A DNA stretch of 64,000 bases from Pseudomonas sp. M47T1 (GCF_000263855.1 NZ_AJWX01000005.1:124001-188000), one strand, 5' to 3'. Positions 17,160 to 26,704 are shown, counted from the first letter of the stretch. The notes: generated by a model not told the origin, from the letters alone. A program made the numbers and translations.

Positions 17160-18782
17160 CTATTTACCAGCGGTGTACGGCGTTGAGTACTTCTGCAGCA
17201 GTTTCAAGGTAACGCCGTTGGTCCAGCCAAAACCGTCCTGCAGCTCATATTCACCGCCACCACCGCCCTGCCCCATGCCCGACAGGTCGTATTTTTCCAC
17301 CAGCTTGCTCTGCACGCTGTACAGCTCTTGCACCTGGTGCAGGAAGCGCGTGCCGATCTGCGCCGCCAGGCCGGTTTCCTGGTACCGGCTAAGGCCCTGC
17401 ACCGCCACCCATTGCAGCGGCGCCCAGCCGTTGGGTTCATCCCACTGCTGACCGTTGCTGACCTGGGTAGTGGCCACGCCACCGGGGCGCAGCAAGCCGG
17501 TGCGTACCGCATCCGCCGTGGCCTTGGCGTGGGCCGCGGACGCCAGGCCCGTGTACAGCGGGAACAGCGCGGCGGCGGTCAGTGCCGGGCGCTGCTGGTT
17601 CAGGCGCCAGTCGTAGTCCACGTAATGGCCGGCGGCGGTGTTCCACAGGTGCGTTTCAATGGCCACCTGGCGTTGCTGCGCGCGGGTATCGAAGGCCTGG
17701 GTACAGGCGCTGTCAGCCGTGGTCTGGCACGCCTTGGCGATGGTTTTTTCCAAGTGGTACATCAGGCTGTTGAGGTCCACCGGCACAATCGATGTGGTGC
17801 GGATGGTTGCCAGGCTCTTGCTGTCGCCCAGCCAGCGCGAACTGAAGTCCCAGCCGCTTTCGGCGCCCGCGCGCAGGTCTCGCCACACTTGCTCCTTGGG
17901 CCGCCCGGCGACCTGGCCGGCGGTTTTCACGTCCTGCAGCCACGACTCCTGGCGCGGTGTGGCGCTGGCGTCCCAGTAACGGTTGAGCACGCTGCCATCG
18001 GCGAGCTTGACCACGTGCTCGATGGCGTAGCCGGGCTGCAGGCTGTTGGTGCCCTGCATCCAGTAGGCGTATTCCTTTTGCAATTGCGGCAGGTAGCGGC
18101 CATAGGCCTGGTCGCCTTCGATGCGCGCTTCCAGGTCCACCATGTAGGCGAAGAACGGCGGCTGCGAGCGGCTCAGGTAGTAGGTGCGGTTGCCGTTGGG
18201 AATATGCCCGTAGGTGTCGATCATGTAGGCGAAGTTATCGACCATCTGCCGCACCTGGGCTTTGTCGCCGCTCTGCTCCAGGCCCAGCATGGTGAAGTAC
18301 GAATCCCAGTAGTACATCTCGCGGAAACGCCCGCCGGGCACCACATAGGGTTGGGGCAAGGGCAACAGGCTGCTGTACTGTGGCACCTGGCTGTAGCTGC
18401 GGCTGAGCACGGGCCAGAGCTTGTCGATGTGTTCCTTGATCGGCGCGCCGGGCCTGGGCGCCGGGCTTTCGGCCTCGCCGGACTCGATGAAGTTGGCGGT
18501 GACAAAGGCTTTCAGGTCAAATCCGGAATGATCACGCTGGGCCAGGTAATCGGCGCGGATCTGCGCCGGGTCGCGCTTGGGCAGCGCGTCCACAAAGTGC
18601 TTCTGGTCGGTGAACACCTGGCCACGTTGTACCGCTTCAAACAGTTCCGGGTACGCCTGGTCCGGGGACAGGGCCTGGCGGCTGGCGGCATCGTCCGCCC
18701 CCCACATGGCCGGTGGCTGGCTGGAACAGGCCGCCACCAGCAGGGCGGCGCAGGTCAGGCTGGTAAAGTGCAAAGGTCGCAT
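17160..18782 (-). CDS. treA: Alpha,alpha-trehalase (lipid-anchored)
   Basis: 540 residues from ATG 18782 (GGAG about 8 bases upstream). Glycoside hydrolase family 37 enzyme that splits trehalose into two glucose. Both trehalase signatures are present: PGGRFREMYYWDSYFT and QWDEPNGWAPLQW, plus the Gly-rich GGGGEYELQDGFGWTNG near the C-terminus. The signal peptide MRPLHFTSLTCAALLVAACSS has a lipobox-like VAAC (C19), so it may be a lipoprotein in the periplasm rather than soluble as in E. coli TreA. Monocistronic; downstream lies the katB remnant. Confidence 0.94.
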   Translation of the reverse strand: MRPLHFTSLTCAALLVAACSSQPPAMWGADDAASRQALSPDQAYPELFEAVQRGQVFTDQKHFVDALPKRDPAQIRADYLAQRDHSGFDLKAFVTANFIESGEAESPAPRPGAPIKEHIDKLWPVLSRSYSQVPQYSSLLPLPQPYVVPGGRFREMYYWDSYFTMLGLEQSGDKAQVRQMVDNFAYMIDTYGHIPNGNRTYYLSRSQPPFFAYMVDLEARIEGDQAYGRYLPQLQKEYAYWMQGTNSLQPGYAIEHVVKLADGSVLNRYWDASATPRQESWLQDVKTAGQVAGRPKEQVWRDLRAGAESGWDFSSRWLGDSKSLATIRTTSIVPVDLNSLMYHLEKTIAKACQTTADSACTQAFDTRAQQRQVAIETHLWNTAAGHYVDYDWRLNQQRPALTAAALFPLYTGLASAAHAKATADAVRTGLLRPGGVATTQVSNGQQWDEPNGWAPLQWVAVQGLSRYQETGLAAQIGTRFLHQVQELYSVQSKLVEKYDLSGMGQGGGGGEYELQDGFGWTNGVTLKLLQKYSTPYTAGK

Positions 18783-18843
18783 AAGCGGACTCCGTGTCGG
18801 GTCGGTGGCAACAGTCAAGTGACCGCCCCTGCCAACCTGGGGT

Positions 18844-20385
18844 TCACTCGGATTGCGCCACCACCGTTGCTTGCTCGCGGCTCAAGCGTCGTTCGCCCAG
18901 GAACAACAGCACCACGGCCGCTGACACCAGGGTGATGGCAATCAGCACCCAGGTGACCTCGGTAAACGCCGTGGCCACCGCGCTCGCCAGCACCTGGCGC
19001 GGCACCGGCGGCAACAATGCCGCCGCCTGGCTCAGTTCACCGGCGCTGAGGTACTGCGCGGCCTGGGCGGTCTGCTCGGCACTGGCCTGGGGCACCGCCT
19101 GCGCCAATTGGCGAGCCACCAGGCTGCTGCTCATGGCTGTGACGATGGCCAGGGCAATGCCCTCGCCCGCCACCCGTGTAGTACTGAAAATACCCGTGGC
19201 CATGCCCGCGCGCGCCTTGGGCACCACGCTCACCGACAAGCCGTCCATCAGCCCCCAGGGCAACCCGGTGCCTATCCCGATCACCAGCATCGGCGACACC
19301 CACGCCGCCGCACTGGCGCCGGTGCCGATACCCCCCAGCCACCATAGGCCGGCCGCCGCCAGCACCAGCCCCAGGGCACAAACCACCCCGGCGCTGGCAA
19401 ATCGTGTCAGCCAGGCTGCAATCCCCGGCACCACCAGCATCGGCGCGCACAGCGCCAGCATGGCCAGCCCGGCGTCGATCTCACTGCGGCCCTCGATGCC
19501 CACAAAGCGCAAGGGCAAGGCCACCAGCAGCACCACGAAGCAATAACAGGTAGCAATGGGCAGCACCTGCACGCCGAGAAAACGCGGGTAGCGCAACAGT
19601 GACAGGTCCAGCATCGGCCGCACCGCACGCTGCTGACCGCGAACGAACGCAGCCAACAGCAGGCCCGAGGCGCCCAACTTGACCAGCACCTCGGCGCTGG
19701 ACAGGCCGCTGACCGGCCATTGCATGATGGCCCAGGTGAGCAGCGCCAGGGCCGCGCTGAACAACACCGTGGCCACTACGTCCAGGCGCCCGGCGTCTGG
19801 GTCACGCGATTCGCGCAGAAAACGCCGCCCCAGCACCAGGCCGACAGTACCGATCAAGGCCGCGGTGACAAATACCGAGCGCCAGCCCCATTGGCTTATC
19901 AACCAGCCCGATAGCATAGGCCCCAGCGCCAGGCCCAAGCCGAAACTGCTGCCCAGGGCGCTGTAGGCACGGGTGCGGGCGTTGCCGTCAAACAGTTCGG
20001 CCAGGGACGCCGAGCCGCCGGCCAGCGCCGCCGCGCCCGCCACGCCTTGCAGGCCGCGCAACAGGTCCAGCCATGGCACGCTGGGCACTGCCCCCAAGGC
20101 CAGCGACACGCCTACGAACATGGCCACGCCCCACACAAACAGGCGCCGCCGCCCGTAGGTGTCGGCCAAAGTGCCGGCCGCCAGCAGCAGGCTGCCGAAG
20201 GTCAGCATGAACGCGTTGGTGATCCACGCCAGCGCCACGGGGCTGCCGCCCAGGTCTCGGCCGATAGCCGGTGTGGCAATGGCGCCGGCGGAAAAACTCA
20301 GCGGCAGGATCAGCGCCGCCAGGCACACGGCCAGCAAGGCATACTGCGCCGCGTACCGATGGGGCGTGGCAGTGAGTGAGGTCAT
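18844..20385 (-). CDS. MFS drug/proton antiporter, 14-helix (EmrB/QacA type)
   Basis: 513 residues from ATG 20385 (AGGA about 9 bases upstream). The frame stays open much further upstream, but that part is antisense to the LysR gene and not credible. About 14 membrane helices; MFS motif A (GTLADTYGRRRLFVWG) after helix 2, motif B-like LLRGLQGVAGAAALAGG, motif C-like LGPMLSGWLISQWGWRSVF. Likely exports a hydrophobic toxic compound. Divergently transcribed from a LysR regulator (111-base gap), which probably controls it in response to the substrate. Confidence 0.9.
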   Translation of the reverse strand: MTSLTATPHRYAAQYALLAVCLAALILPLSFSAGAIATPAIGRDLGGSPVALAWITNAFMLTFGSLLLAAGTLADTYGRRRLFVWGVAMFVGVSLALGAVPSVPWLDLLRGLQGVAGAAALAGGSASLAELFDGNARTRAYSALGSSFGLGLALGPMLSGWLISQWGWRSVFVTAALIGTVGLVLGRRFLRESRDPDAGRLDVVATVLFSAALALLTWAIMQWPVSGLSSAEVLVKLGASGLLLAAFVRGQQRAVRPMLDLSLLRYPRFLGVQVLPIATCYCFVVLLVALPLRFVGIEGRSEIDAGLAMLALCAPMLVVPGIAAWLTRFASAGVVCALGLVLAAAGLWWLGGIGTGASAAAWVSPMLVIGIGTGLPWGLMDGLSVSVVPKARAGMATGIFSTTRVAGEGIALAIVTAMSSSLVARQLAQAVPQASAEQTAQAAQYLSAGELSQAAALLPPVPRQVLASAVATAFTEVTWVLIAITLVSAAVVLLFLGERRLSREQATVVAQSE

Positions 20386-20469
20386 GAGCAACATCCTGTA
20401 GCCAATTTCGAGGCCTCGAGGATAGGATGTCGGGGATCCTGAAAAAACAGGCCAGCCGTCCCGTCTAAC

Positions 20470-20484
20470 CGGACACATTGTCCG
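20470..20484. promoter_or_regulatory. Palindromic operator candidate of the LysR/MFS pair
   Basis: CGGACA-CAT-TGTCCG, a perfect 6-bp inverted repeat with 3-base spacer, lies 12 bases before the LysR start codon in the shared divergent region. Suggests autorepression by the LysR protein. Unverified. Confidence 0.5.
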
Positions 20485-20496
20485 CAAAGGGTGTCC

Positions 20497-21390
20497 ATGG
20501 AAAGCCTCAGCGGCTTGACCGCCTTCGTCCGGGCCGCAGAGCTGCGCAGTTTTGTCGCCGCCGCCCAACGCCTGGAAATATCCGCCTCGGCGGTGGGCAA
20601 AAGCATTGCCCGCCTGGAGCAGAGCCTGGGCGTGCGCCTGCTCAACCGCAGTACCCGGCACATCAGCCTGACCGAAGCGGGCGAGCTGTTCTACGCCCGT
20701 TGCAGCCGCGTGGTCAGCGAGTTGGAGCAAGCCCAGGCGGAACTGTCGCGTCAGCGCGAAGTACCGCGCGGGCGCCTGCGCATCAGCCTGCCCGCCCTGG
20801 GCTACCGCATGCTGTTGCCGATCTTGCCTGAATTCACCCGGCGCTACCCCGAGGTCGAACTGGATCTGGACTTCAGCGACCGCATGGTCGATGTGATCGC
20901 CGAGGGCATGGACGCCGTGATCCGCAGCGGCGAGGTGCTCGATTCGCGCCTCAAGGCCCGCACCCTGGGGCGCTTTCGCCTGGTACTGGTGGGTGCCCCC
21001 GGCTATTTCGCCACCCATGGCGTGCCAGCGCGGCCAGAGGATTTGAGCACCCATGCCTGCCTGTTCTACCGCTTTCACAGCAACGGCCAGCTTCAGCCCT
21101 GGACGTTCGAGGGGCGCGAAGGCCTGCCGCCGTTGAACCTGCCGGGCACGCTGACGTTCAACAACGTCGAGGCGCTGATTGGCGCAGCGGTGGGCGGGCT
21201 GGGCATTGCCTACCTGCCCGACTTCGCGGTGGGGCAATACCTGCGCGAAGGCCGCCTGCACAGCATCCTTGATGAGCGCCTGGTGGCCGGCGGTGTTTTC
21301 TCACTGCTGTGGCCCGGCAGCCGTCAGCCTCTGCCCAAGCTACGGGTGTTCATCGATTTCCTCGCCGAGCACCTGGTGTTGGGGCCATGA
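20497..21390 (+). CDS. LysR-family transcriptional regulator
   Basis: 297 residues from ATG 20497 (AAGGG about 8 bases upstream; a GTG two codons earlier is less likely). N-terminal winged HTH (FVRAAELRSFVAAAQRLEISASAVGKSI as spaced helices, then LEQSLGVRLLNRSTR), linker helix, and a substrate-binding domain of the CrgA/PtrR-like subgroup (GRLRISLPALGYRMLLPIL, FSDRMVDVIAEGMDAVIRSG, VGGLGIAYLPDFAV). Divergent from the QacA-type pump, its likely target. Confidence 0.92.
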   Translation: MESLSGLTAFVRAAELRSFVAAAQRLEISASAVGKSIARLEQSLGVRLLNRSTRHISLTEAGELFYARCSRVVSELEQAQAELSRQREVPRGRLRISLPALGYRMLLPILPEFTRRYPEVELDLDFSDRMVDVIAEGMDAVIRSGEVLDSRLKARTLGRFRLVLVGAPGYFATHGVPARPEDLSTHACLFYRFHSNGQLQPWTFEGREGLPPLNLPGTLTFNNVEALIGAAVGGLGIAYLPDFAVGQYLREGRLHSILDERLVAGGVFSLLWPGSRQPLPKLRVFIDFLAEHLVLGP

Positions 21391-21401
21391 GTCCAGCGGC
21401 G

Positions 21402-21599
21402 CTACGAGTCGTGCGCCACACGGCAGCCCTTGCGGTTGCGGATTTCATCATCGGTGGGGCGCGTGGGGTCGAAGCGCAAGGTGCGGTCGGAATAGATTTC
21501 CAGCCAGCCCCAGTCACAGGTGGCTTCGTCCTGCCCGGGCGCAGGCGGCCGGGCCCACCAGGGTTCGCGGCTGATGAGGGTGCGTGGAGAAGCAGGCAT
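21402..21599 (-). CDS. Small hypothetical protein (65 aa)
   Basis: 65 residues from ATG 21599; an in-frame start 15 codons earlier is possible. MPASPRTLISREPWWARPPA then DWGWLEIYSDRTLRFDPTRP and NRKGCRVAHDS: polar, two Cys, no signal peptide. Codon use fits the genome. Convergent with the LysR gene (11-base gap). Not recognised. Confidence 0.5.
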   Translation of the reverse strand: MPASPRTLISREPWWARPPAPGQDEATCDWGWLEIYSDRTLRFDPTRPTDDEIRNRKGCRVAHDS

Positions 21600-21742
21600 G
21601 TTTAACTCGCTCAAAAGCCAGGGCACACAGAACAACTGTAGCACTGGCCACCCGGCCGGATTGCGCCGCCTGCGGGGTGTTTGATCAGATAAACGCCGAA
21701 CCCAGGTCGCACGCCAGCCAGGCTTATGAACTAACTAGTTAC

Positions 21743-21764
21743 ATACCAATTTAATACCAATTTT
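21743..21764. repeat. Tandem 11-bp direct repeat upstream of the chemoreceptor
   Basis: ATACCAATTTA immediately followed by ATACCAATTTT, about one helical turn apart, 102 bases before the chemoreceptor start in an unusually AT-rich spot. Could be a regulator binding site. Confidence 0.4.
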
Positions 21765-21865
21765 CGACCTACCCCCTTCAGTCTCCGCCACCCAAGCCGA
21801 TAGTGTGCTAACGAACCCCGGAATGCGCCCCGCGTTCACGTTCGCACTGCCAAGCAAGGTGCTTT

Positions 21866-23749
21866 ATGAAGTTGACCCTAGGAAAAAAGCTGGCCCTGTC
21901 GGCCAGTGTGGCGCTGCTGCTGGTCGGCTGTAGCCTTACCGCGCTGCATTACCTTGAAAGCCGCGACAATATCGAAACCGGCATTGCCCAACAGGTCAGC
22001 AACACCGGCAAGGTGTTCGCGGCCAACGTCAGCTACTGGCTGGCGAGCAAGCAGATGGCCATGGCCTCGGTAGTGGCCGGCACCCGCGATGAGACACTGC
22101 TGGCACAGATCCAGCAGGCCAAGGTCTCGGGCGGCTTTGACAACGTGTTCCTGGCCCGCCCCGACGGCAGCCAGATCAACGCCAACGGTGCCAGCCTGCC
22201 GCCCGACAACAATGACCCGCGCAAGTGGAAGTGGTACCAGCAGGCACTGTTGGCCCCTAACGACGTGTACTTCTCCACCCCGTCGATCGCCGCCGCCACG
22301 CAAAGCTACGTGCTGTCACTGGGCAAGGTACTCAGCCGCAATGGCACCACACTGGGTGTGCTGGGCGCCGATGTCAGCATGAACGAAATCCTTGGCCAAC
22401 TGAAACAGATCAAGCTGCCGGGCAACGGCTTCGCGTTTTTCGTCGACCATGACGGCATCATCCTCGGCCATAACGATAACAATGCCCTGGACAAGCCGGT
22501 GGACAGCCTTTACCCGGCGCTCACCAGCAGTGCCCTGCAATCGCTGGCGGCCAGTGACGGCGCGCAATTCCTGCTCAACGACCAGGGCCAGCGCCTGTAC
22601 GTCATCCCTATCCAGCACCAACATGAAAAACTGGTGCTGGTGCTGGACAACGACCTGCTGCTGGCCCCGTTGCACCGCAGCCTGTGGGTGGCCCTGGGTA
22701 CTCTGGTGGTGATCCTGGTGCTGTCGCTGCTGGTGGTCAACGCCCTGTGCGTCTGGCTGCTGCGCCCGCTGGGCGCGATGTCTCGCGGCCTGCAAGTGAT
22801 TGCCAGCGGCGACGGCGACCTGACCCAGCGTATCGTGCAGCAGTCTGATGACGAAGTGGGTGAACTGGGCCGCCATTTCAACCAGTTTGTCGGCAGCCTG
22901 CATACGCTGATTGGCCACGTGCGCCAGCAGGCCGTGGAAATTGGCCAGGAGTCCACCAGCGTGCTGCACCGCAGCACTGATTCTGCCCAGAGCCTGGAGC
23001 GTTTGCAGCAGGAACTGACGTTGGTGGCCACCGCTGTCACGGAGATGGCCTCGGCCACCCAGGAAATCGCCGGCAATGCCGAGCGCACTGCTGCGTCGGC
23101 GCAGCAGTCCTCGGTCAGCAGCCTCCAAGGCCTGGAACTGGTGCGCAAGACCCAGGGTTCCATTGTCGACCTGTCCAGCGAGATCAGCGCCGCCACCCAA
23201 GTGGTCAATGAGCTGAGCGAATACTCGCAATCGATCAGCAGCGTGCTCACCAGCATCCAGAGCGTGGCCGAACAGACCAACCTGCTGGCCTTGAACGCCG
23301 CCATCGAGGCCGCCCGTGCCGGCGAGCATGGCCGCGGCTTCGCCGTGGTGGCCGACGAGGTGCGCATGCTGTCACAGCGCACCCAGGAGTCGACCAAGTC
23401 GATTCAGGCCACGGTCAGCAACATCCAGCGCATCACCCATGATGCCGTGGAGCGCATGGCCAACAGCACCGGCCTTGCCGAACGCAGCGTTGCCGATGCG
23501 CAGCAAGCCTACGCCTCGCTGGAGCAGATAACCGAAGCGGCCAGCGAAATTTCCGGCATGTCGCAACAGATTGCCTCGGCGGCCGAAGAGCAATCCTCGG
23601 TCACCGAGGAGATCACCCGCAACGTGGTCACCCTCAAGACCCTGGGCGAGGACCTGGTGGAAGGCTCGCTGGACGCCGAAAAACAGTCCCGCTCGCTGCA
23701 AGAGCACGCCAGCGACCTGAACGGCAAGGTGGCGCGGTTTATCTTGTAA
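21866..23749 (+). CDS. Methyl-accepting chemotaxis protein
   Basis: 627 residues. N-terminal membrane helix ([21 protein letters not shown]), periplasmic ligand-binding region about 35-275 with double-Cache character ([48 protein letters not shown]), second helix ([21 protein letters not shown]), HAMP, and the cytoplasmic signalling domain with the hairpin tip [20 protein letters not shown] and [18 protein letters not shown]. Cytoplasmic part binds CheA/CheW. Cache domains of this kind often sense amino acids, organic acids or polyamines; the ligand is not deducible. No neighbours of obvious relevance. Confidence 0.95.
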   Translation: MKLTLGKKLALSASVALLLVGCSLTALHYLESRDNIETGIAQQVSNTGKVFAANVSYWLASKQMAMASVVAGTRDETLLAQIQQAKVSGGFDNVFLARPDGSQINANGASLPPDNNDPRKWKWYQQALLAPNDVYFSTPSIAAATQSYVLSLGKVLSRNGTTLGVLGADVSMNEILGQLKQIKLPGNGFAFFVDHDGIILGHNDNNALDKPVDSLYPALTSSALQSLAASDGAQFLLNDQGQRLYVIPIQHQHEKLVLVLDNDLLLAPLHRSLWVALGTLVVILVLSLLVVNALCVWLLRPLGAMSRGLQVIASGDGDLTQRIVQQSDDEVGELGRHFNQFVGSLHTLIGHVRQQAVEIGQESTSVLHRSTDSAQSLERLQQELTLVATAVTEMASATQEIAGNAERTAASAQQSSVSSLQGLELVRKTQGSIVDLSSEISAATQVVNELSEYSQSISSVLTSIQSVAEQTNLLALNAAIEAARAGEHGRGFAVVADEVRMLSQRTQESTKSIQATVSNIQRITHDAVERMANSTGLAERSVADAQQAYASLEQITEAASEISGMSQQIASAAEEQSSVTEEITRNVVTLKTLGEDLVEGSLDAEKQSRSLQEHASDLNGKVARFIL

Positions 23750-23764
23750 CGCGATAACACCCCG

Positions 23765-23791
23765 GTAGCCGCAGCCTTCGGCAGCGGCTAC
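23765..23791. repeat. REP-like hairpin after the chemoreceptor gene
   Basis: GTAGCCGC-A-GCC-TTC-GGC-A-GCGGCTAC: a long near-perfect stem with one A-A mismatch, 15 bases after the stop codon. Typical Pseudomonas intergenic palindrome; could protect or end the transcript. No U-run. Confidence 0.55.
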
Positions 23792-23889
23792 GCATCCCCA
23801 CTGAAATTGACACCTCCTTCCCCTCCCCGCATGCTCGCGCTACTGCCCACGGGCCTTTGCCTGCCGCACGATCAACACGGGAAACCACC

Positions 23890-24888
23890 ATGCAGAAAAA
23901 AGTTTTCATTGATTCAGACATGGGCTGGGACGATGTTTTATCGATTGCCTACCTGATGAAAGACCCCAGCGTCGAGATTGTGGGCCTGAGCGTGACCGGG
24001 TGCGGCGAGACCAACCTGGGCTGGGGCACCTTGATCGCCCAGCACCTGCTGGGCATCGGCGAGCATCAGCACGTGCCGCTGGCCCGCGGCACCGACGTGC
24101 CCCTGAGCCTGAGCAACGTTTTCCCACAGCCGTTCAAGAACGACATGAACGACCTCATGGGGCTGCTAGGCAGCCTCAACCCTGCGCACCTGCCCGGCGT
24201 GTCGGCCAAGCCGGGCTGGGAACTGCTGCACGACACCCTCAAGGTCAGCACCACGCCCATCACTGTGCTGTCCCTGGGCGGCTTCACCACCTTCGCCAAG
24301 CTGCTGGCCCTCAAGCCCGCCGCCAGCGACCTGGCCAAGATCGAGCGCATCGTCGCCATGGCCGGCGCCGTCCATGTCGACGGTAACGTCGCCGCGCTCA
24401 ACGGCGCATTGCCCGAATGGGACCAGGGTAGCCGCTACCGCAGCAACCACTACGCCGAATGGAACGTGTTCGTCGACCCCCTGGCCGCCGACCTTGTGTT
24501 CAAGTCCGACCTGCCCCTGACCCTGGTGCCCCTGGACGCCTGCAACCAGGTCATCCTCGACCCAAGCTACACCGCCAGGATCACTGCCACCGACCCTGTC
24601 GCCACCCTGGTGCGCAATGTGTTCGAGAAAAAGACCGGCGACAACCAGGAAGGCGCCCTGCCCGTGCCGATCTTCGACCCCTTGGCCACTTTGCTGATGA
24701 CCGGCGGCGTTGCGGCCAACAAGACCCTCAGCGAGTTCCTGTCGGTGGAAACGAAGGAAACCGAGCAGGACAACCACTGCGGCCAAGTGCGCGTGGAGCC
24801 CAGTGGTTCGCGCCCCATCGATTTCGTGGTGGGCGTGTCGCAAACGCAATTCGCGCAGCAATACGCCAACGTCATCAACGGCGCCTGA
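23890..24888 (+). CDS. Nucleoside hydrolase (IunH family)
   Basis: 332 residues from ATG 23890. N-terminal calcium-binding signature FIDSDMGWDD (D8, D10, D14, D15) matches the DxDxGxDD motif; later family segments include TPITVLSLGGFTTFAKLL, EWNVFVDPLAADLVF and FDPLATLLMTGG. It hydrolyses the N-glycosidic bond of ribonucleosides for base salvage; substrate preference (purine, pyrimidine or other N-ribosides) is open. The usual metal-binding Asp late in the chain is matched by D in IFDPLATLL. No signal peptide. Stand-alone gene. Confidence 0.88.
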   Translation: MQKKVFIDSDMGWDDVLSIAYLMKDPSVEIVGLSVTGCGETNLGWGTLIAQHLLGIGEHQHVPLARGTDVPLSLSNVFPQPFKNDMNDLMGLLGSLNPAHLPGVSAKPGWELLHDTLKVSTTPITVLSLGGFTTFAKLLALKPAASDLAKIERIVAMAGAVHVDGNVAALNGALPEWDQGSRYRSNHYAEWNVFVDPLAADLVFKSDLPLTLVPLDACNQVILDPSYTARITATDPVATLVRNVFEKKTGDNQEGALPVPIFDPLATLLMTGGVAANKTLSEFLSVETKETEQDNHCGQVRVEPSGSRPIDFVVGVSQTQFAQQYANVINGA

Positions 24889-25060
24889 TGTAGCCGCTGC
24901 CACAGGCTGCGCTGGCCATTAGGGGCGCAGCAGATGTGCGGGGGGCATGTCATCATTCACTCCCTTCAACCTGCATGTCGGGTGATGAAGCCCAATCCCT
25001 TTTCTGGCGCAACTGATAGAACTGACAGCTACTCAGGAGTAGCATCGCCAAAGGATCCCC

Positions 25061-25585
25061 ATGACCACCACAGCCCACGCCTGCCCCCCTCCACCCGCCT
25101 CGGCCATTATGCGCTACGTGCCCGGCGCCGATTTCATCGACTGCCACTACGTGCTGGTGCGCGACACCGAGCGCACGGCCCTGCGCCACTTGCTCACCCT
25201 GCTGGCGGCCACCCCACCGTGGCTGGACAACCTGATGAAGTTGCGCAACAGCCTGGTGCAAGTCGCGGGGCTCAAGGACCTGGGTTCACTTGCCCGCATT
25301 GACCTGGCGCGGCCGGACGAGGACTATCGGCCCGGCGACCGGACAGGGATTTTCACTTTGCAGAGCAATGCGGCCGACGAGGTGCTGGTGGCCGACCAGG
25401 ACAAGCACCTGGACGTGTTCCTGGCCCTGACGCGCCTGCCCGTGGCCGCTGACGGCACGCGCACCGTGGTGCTGTCCACCGTGGTGCGCACGCACAACTG
25501 GCTGGGCAAGGTGTACATGCTGCCGGTGGCGCCGTTTCACCGGCGCATTGCGCCCATGACCTTGCGCGGCATCAACCGGTGTTGA
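25061..25585 (+). CDS. DUF2867 family protein
   Basis: 174 residues, no signal peptide. Pattern fits DUF2867 (SRPBCC-like): YVPGADFIDCHYVL, a middle RTGIFTLQSNAADEVLVADQDKHLD stretch, strand-rich RTVVLSTVVRTHNWLGKVYM and the ending VAPFHRRIAPMTLRGI. Such proteins are predicted to bind a small hydrophobic ligand; role unknown. AAGGA lies 8 bases before ATG 25061. Convergent with azlD, with only 6 bases between stops. Confidence 0.8.
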   Translation: MTTTAHACPPPPASAIMRYVPGADFIDCHYVLVRDTERTALRHLLTLLAATPPWLDNLMKLRNSLVQVAGLKDLGSLARIDLARPDEDYRPGDRTGIFTLQSNAADEVLVADQDKHLDVFLALTRLPVAADGTRTVVLSTVVRTHNWLGKVYMLPVAPFHRRIAPMTLRGINRC

Positions 25586-25591
25586 GTGCGC

Positions 25592-25903
25592 TTACAGCCA
25601 GGCGCGCAAGGCGAAGAAGAACGCCATGCTCAGCAACATGCTCAGCAAGGTATTGCGCGTGTACACCACCAAGCCCACCGCCACCACCGCGCTGATCAGG
25701 TAGGGGTTGTCCCAGTGCAGGTTCAATTGCTTGTCGGGCATGAACACGATCGGCCCGCAGATGGCGGTGAGCATGCCCGGCACCGCAAAGCCCAGGAACT
25801 GCCGCGCATTGCTGCTCAGGCGAACCGGCAGCCGCGGTTCCAGGAACACGTAGCGGTTGAGAAACACCAACAGCCCCATGCCGATAATCACGCCCCAGAT
25901 CAT
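25592..25903 (-). CDS. azlD: AzlD-type branched-chain amino acid exporter subunit
   Basis: 103 residues, four hydrophobic helices (MIWGVIIGMGLLVFLNRYVF; FLGFAVPGMLTAICGPIVF; LISAVVAVGLVVYT; TLLSMLLSMAFFFALRA). Small partner of AzlC in LIV-E family exporters for branched-chain or other amino acids. Its ATG overlaps the azlC stop (ATGA at 25900-25903), so the two are coupled. Confidence 0.9.
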   Translation of the reverse strand: MIWGVIIGMGLLVFLNRYVFLEPRLPVRLSSNARQFLGFAVPGMLTAICGPIVFMPDKQLNLHWDNPYLISAVVAVGLVVYTRNTLLSMLLSMAFFFALRAWL

Positions 25904-26598
25904 GCCCGTGCTCCGTGCAGTTTGTTGCAGATGAAGCCTGCGCTCATGCCCGCCAGGCCCGAGAGCACCAGCGCCGAGCCCCAGTGCCAGTAGCTGAACA
26001 GCACCGAACAGCACAACGACACCGCCACACACACCACGGTGGGCACATTGCGCACCACCGGCGTGATCAAGGCGATAAAGGTGGCGGCGATGGAGAAGTC
26101 CAGGCCAAGGTGCTCGATGCCGGGGATGCTGCTGCCCAGCAGGATGCCCGCCAGGGTGAACAGGTTCCACGCCACGTAAAATGTCAGCCCAACGCCCAGG
26201 GCGTACCAGCGGCTGAAGGTCTGCTGGTCATAATGGCTGGTGAGGGCGAACAGTTCATCGGTCAGCAGAAACCCCAGGCCGGCGCGCCAGCGGCCGGGCA
26301 GGCCGGCGATCATCGGGCGCATGCTCATGCCGTACAGCAGGTGCTGGGAGGTCAGCAGCAACGTGGTCAGCAGGATCGACAGGATGCCGGCGCCGCCCTT
26401 GAGCATGCCGATCGCCACCAGTTGCGCGGCACCGGCGAAGACGATGGTCGACAGGCCCTGGCCCTGCCAGGGCGTGAGGTTGGCCTCGATGGCCATGGAA
26501 CCGGCCAAGAGGCCCCACGGGGCGGTGGCCAGGGACAGCGGCATGATGGCAGCAGCGCCGCGCAGGAAGGCGTGGCGCGGTAGACGTGTGTTGGGCAT
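25900..26598 (-). CDS. azlC: AzlC-type branched-chain amino acid exporter
   Basis: 232 residues from ATG 26598, chosen because it starts a normal AzlC N-terminus (MPNTRLPRHAFLRGAAAIMP). Seven or so membrane helices; family marks PWGLLAGSMAIEANLTPWQG, STIVFAGAAQLVAIGML, TSQHLLYGMSMRP and LLTDELFALTS. Large subunit of the AzlCD exporter. Divergent from an NCS1 transporter; the shared 262-base region carries two TATACAA operator-like sites. Confidence 0.92.
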   Translation of the reverse strand: MPNTRLPRHAFLRGAAAIMPLSLATAPWGLLAGSMAIEANLTPWQGQGLSTIVFAGAAQLVAIGMLKGGAGILSILLTTLLLTSQHLLYGMSMRPMIAGLPGRWRAGLGFLLTDELFALTSHYDQQTFSRWYALGVGLTFYVAWNLFTLAGILLGSSIPGIEHLGLDFSIAATFIALITPVVRNVPTVVCVAVSLCCSVLFSYWHWGSALVLSGLAGMSAGFICNKLHGARA

Positions 26599-26694
26599 GT
26601 TCTTGTAAGGCTGGCAAAAAACGGACAGCGACTGTGGCAGAGACCCAGGGACGCTGTCTTGAACAATATTGCGCACTTATCCAGCCTTGCAAGG

Positions 26695-26704
26695 TTGTAT
26701 ACAA
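26695..26704. promoter_or_regulatory. Operator-like palindrome, site 1
   Basis: Perfect palindrome TTGTATACAA between divergent azlC and the NCS1 gene. A near-copy, TCGTATACAA, lies at 26824-26833. GntR-family regulators often use TTGTnnACAA-type sites; the regulator is not encoded nearby. Confidence 0.45.

Noticed and set aside
18844..21261. An 805-codon frame suggesting a fusion in front of the QacA-like transporter
   Set aside because: The extra N-terminal part is antisense to the LysR gene and low-complexity; a ribosome site and a normal transporter start occur at 20385.
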